Shown one piece after another: positions 5,743-6,257 of a stretch of DNA of 6,257 nt. The stretch comes from UBA11386 sp035286785 (GTDB taxonomy: Bacteria > Planctomycetota > Planctomycetia > Pirellulales > Thermoguttaceae): assembly GCA_035286785.1 (NCBI GenBank), contig DATECS010000338.1:1-6257 (forward strand), given 5' to 3'. The notes beneath the pieces were generated by a model that searched no databases, was not told the DNA's origin, and saw nothing but the letters and a program-made list of their open reading frames with translations. Numbering within the stretch: position 1 is the stretch's first letter; every line of letters begins with the position of its first letter. The translations under genes and the position numbers were made by a program.

Positions 5743-5976
5743 ATGGTCAACTCCGTCATTCCTTTGGCAAACCTTTCTCCCGGCCAGGTGGCCGAAATTT
5801 TTCGCATGGACGGTCCGCCGGAGGACGTTCACCGGTTCGAGGAGTTCGGGCTGGGGCGCGGCACGCGGGTCGAGATGTTTCGGCCAGGCAATCCGTGCAT
5901 TCTGCGGGCGGCGGGCAACAAGGTTTGTCTGCGGCTGGAGCGGCGGTTCGAAGTGTTCGTTCGGCCGCTGGGTTAG
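5743..5976 (+). CDS. feoA: FeoA ferrous iron transport protein A
   Basis: A protein of 77 residues, the usual FeoA size, consisting of one small SH3-like beta-barrel domain. Visible family features are PLANLSPGQVAEIF near the N-terminus (PLxxLxPGxxAxI pattern), the central EEFGLGRGTRVEMFRPG (usual form GLxxGxxVxVxxxxP), and the C-terminal strands NKVCLRLERRFEVFVRPL. FeoA is cytoplasmic and is thought to assist FeoB, the membrane Fe(II) transporter. The ATG at 5743 gives the natural N-terminus, but no Shine-Dalgarno sequence precedes it (CCTTACTTC). The feoB gene follows on the same strand after an unusually long 185-bp spacer. Confidence 0.93.
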   Translation: MVNSVIPLANLSPGQVAEIFRMDGPPEDVHRFEEFGLGRGTRVEMFRPGNPCILRAAGNKVCLRLERRFEVFVRPLG

Positions 5977-6001
5977 TCGGATCGCTTATGAAACCAATAC
6001 T

Positions 6002-6057
6002 AACCCGAAGCGCAAGCGAGGAAATCAAACGCGATGCCCTCGCTTGCGCTTCGGGTT
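6002..6057. repeat. Perfect 20-bp inverted repeat in the feoA-feoB spacer
   Basis: AACCCGAAGCGCAAGCGAGG (6002-6021) and CCTCGCTTGCGCTTCGGGTT (6038-6057) are exact inverted copies around a 16-base loop. As RNA this would be a very stable stem, starting about 25 bases after the feoA stop. There is no T-run after it, so it is not a standard intrinsic terminator. It could still protect feoA mRNA from 3' exonucleases or attenuate feoB. From memory, similar sequence recurs in planctomycete genomes; this was not verified. Confidence 0.9.
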
Positions 6058-6063
6058 GGTAAA

Positions 6064-6158
6064 TACGGAGGTGCGTGCAAGCACGCACCCTACGGAAGTT
6101 TTATTGTCAGGCACAGCCTGACCTACGGAGGGTTGGTGCGTCCAGACGCACCCTACGG
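6064..6158. repeat. Three consecutive hairpins, each followed by CTACGG
   Basis: The first hairpin is GGTGCGTGC/GCACGCACC (6070-6089, 9-bp stem). The second is GTCAGGC/GCCTGAC with loop ACA (6106-6122, 7-bp stem). The third is GGTGCGTC/GACGCACC (6135-6152, 8-bp stem). Each is followed by CTACGG at 6090-6095, 6123-6128 and 6153-6158, and TACGGAG also precedes the first hairpin (6065-6071) and the third (6124-6130). The stems differ while the joining motif is constant, so this looks like a modular array of small dispersed repeats. The last CTACGG ends only three bases before the feoB start codon. Confidence 0.85.
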
Positions 6159-6161
6159 TAG

Positions 6162-6257
6162 ATGGTTCTTTCTGATTCTTCGCGAGGCGTGGTTCATGTC
6201 GCTCTGATTGGGAATCCCAACACGGGGAAGTCCACGTTGTTCGGGGCGCTGGTGGGC
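6162..6257 (+). CDS. feoB: FeoB ferrous iron transporter, N-terminal fragment
   Basis: The first 32 codons are present; the gene runs off the window edge and is too short to stand out by length. Translation begins MVLSDSSRG and leads into VHVALIGNPNTGKSTLFGAL. GNPNTGKST is the G1 (P-loop) motif of the FeoB G-domain, which in this family follows directly after a short N-terminus. FeoB is the inner-membrane Fe(II) permease driven by or gated through its GTPase domain. The ATG at 6162 is chosen because it is the only ATG in frame before the P-loop; GTG at 6189 is a weaker alternative. No clear Shine-Dalgarno sequence precedes the ATG, whose upstream bases belong to a hairpin repeat. The position after feoA supports the call. 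Confidence 0.93.
   Translation, partial: MVLSDSSRGVVHVALIGNPNTGKSTLFGALVG

Noticed and set aside
6002..6158. CRISPR array or intrinsic terminators in the feoA-feoB spacer
   Set aside because: The repeats are palindromes of different sequence with no regular spacers, and no stem is followed by a T-run.

Overview
The window looks like a stretch of a GC-rich planctomycete chromosome, probably from the Pirellulales or a neighbouring order. The evidence is indirect: a secreted esterase carrying both a type I dockerin and a PEP-CTERM tail, a Gly/Trp/His-rich secreted protein of a kind common in that phylum, and many intergenic inverted repeats. No ribosomal RNA or other phylogenetic marker is present, so this placement is an inference.

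Layout. (1) Positions 1-393 hold the 3' end of a prolyl oligopeptidase gene (plus strand). (2) Positions 394-760 hold no gene. They contain two small hairpins and a REP-like inverted-repeat element (copy A) whose right arm is tandemly duplicated. (3) Positions 761-2911 hold two plus-strand genes 42 bp apart, both for exported proteins: a SnoaL/NTF2-like protein with an extra C-terminal domain, and a Gly-rich then Trp/His-rich protein. (4) A convergent minus-strand cluster runs from 4980 to 2924: a SAM-dependent methyltransferase, then a 44-residue ORF with a faint ungapped resemblance to CsrA, then a sialate-O-acetylesterase-like enzyme with dockerin and PEP-CTERM. The gaps of 23 and 9 bp suggest one transcript. 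(5) Positions 4981-5742 hold no gene but are rich in signals: hairpin repeats, a sigma70-like promoter overlapped by a good Fur-box match, and REP-like copy B. (6) Positions 5743-6257 hold feoA, a 185-bp spacer packed with four hairpins, and the 5' end of feoB, cut by the window edge.

How the parts work together. The right end is a ferrous-iron uptake operon. A Fur-type operator overlapping the -35 element implies iron repression. The long leader carries a repeat element, and the feoA-feoB spacer is filled with more, so these repeats would lie inside the feo mRNA. The left and middle genes mostly encode exported proteins or peptide/carbohydrate hydrolases. No mobile-element gene, CRISPR array, tRNA or rRNA was found. 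The best candidates for something undescribed are the CsrA-like micro-ORF whose stop codon lies in the esterase's ribosome-binding site, and the repeat elements embedded in the feo transcript.
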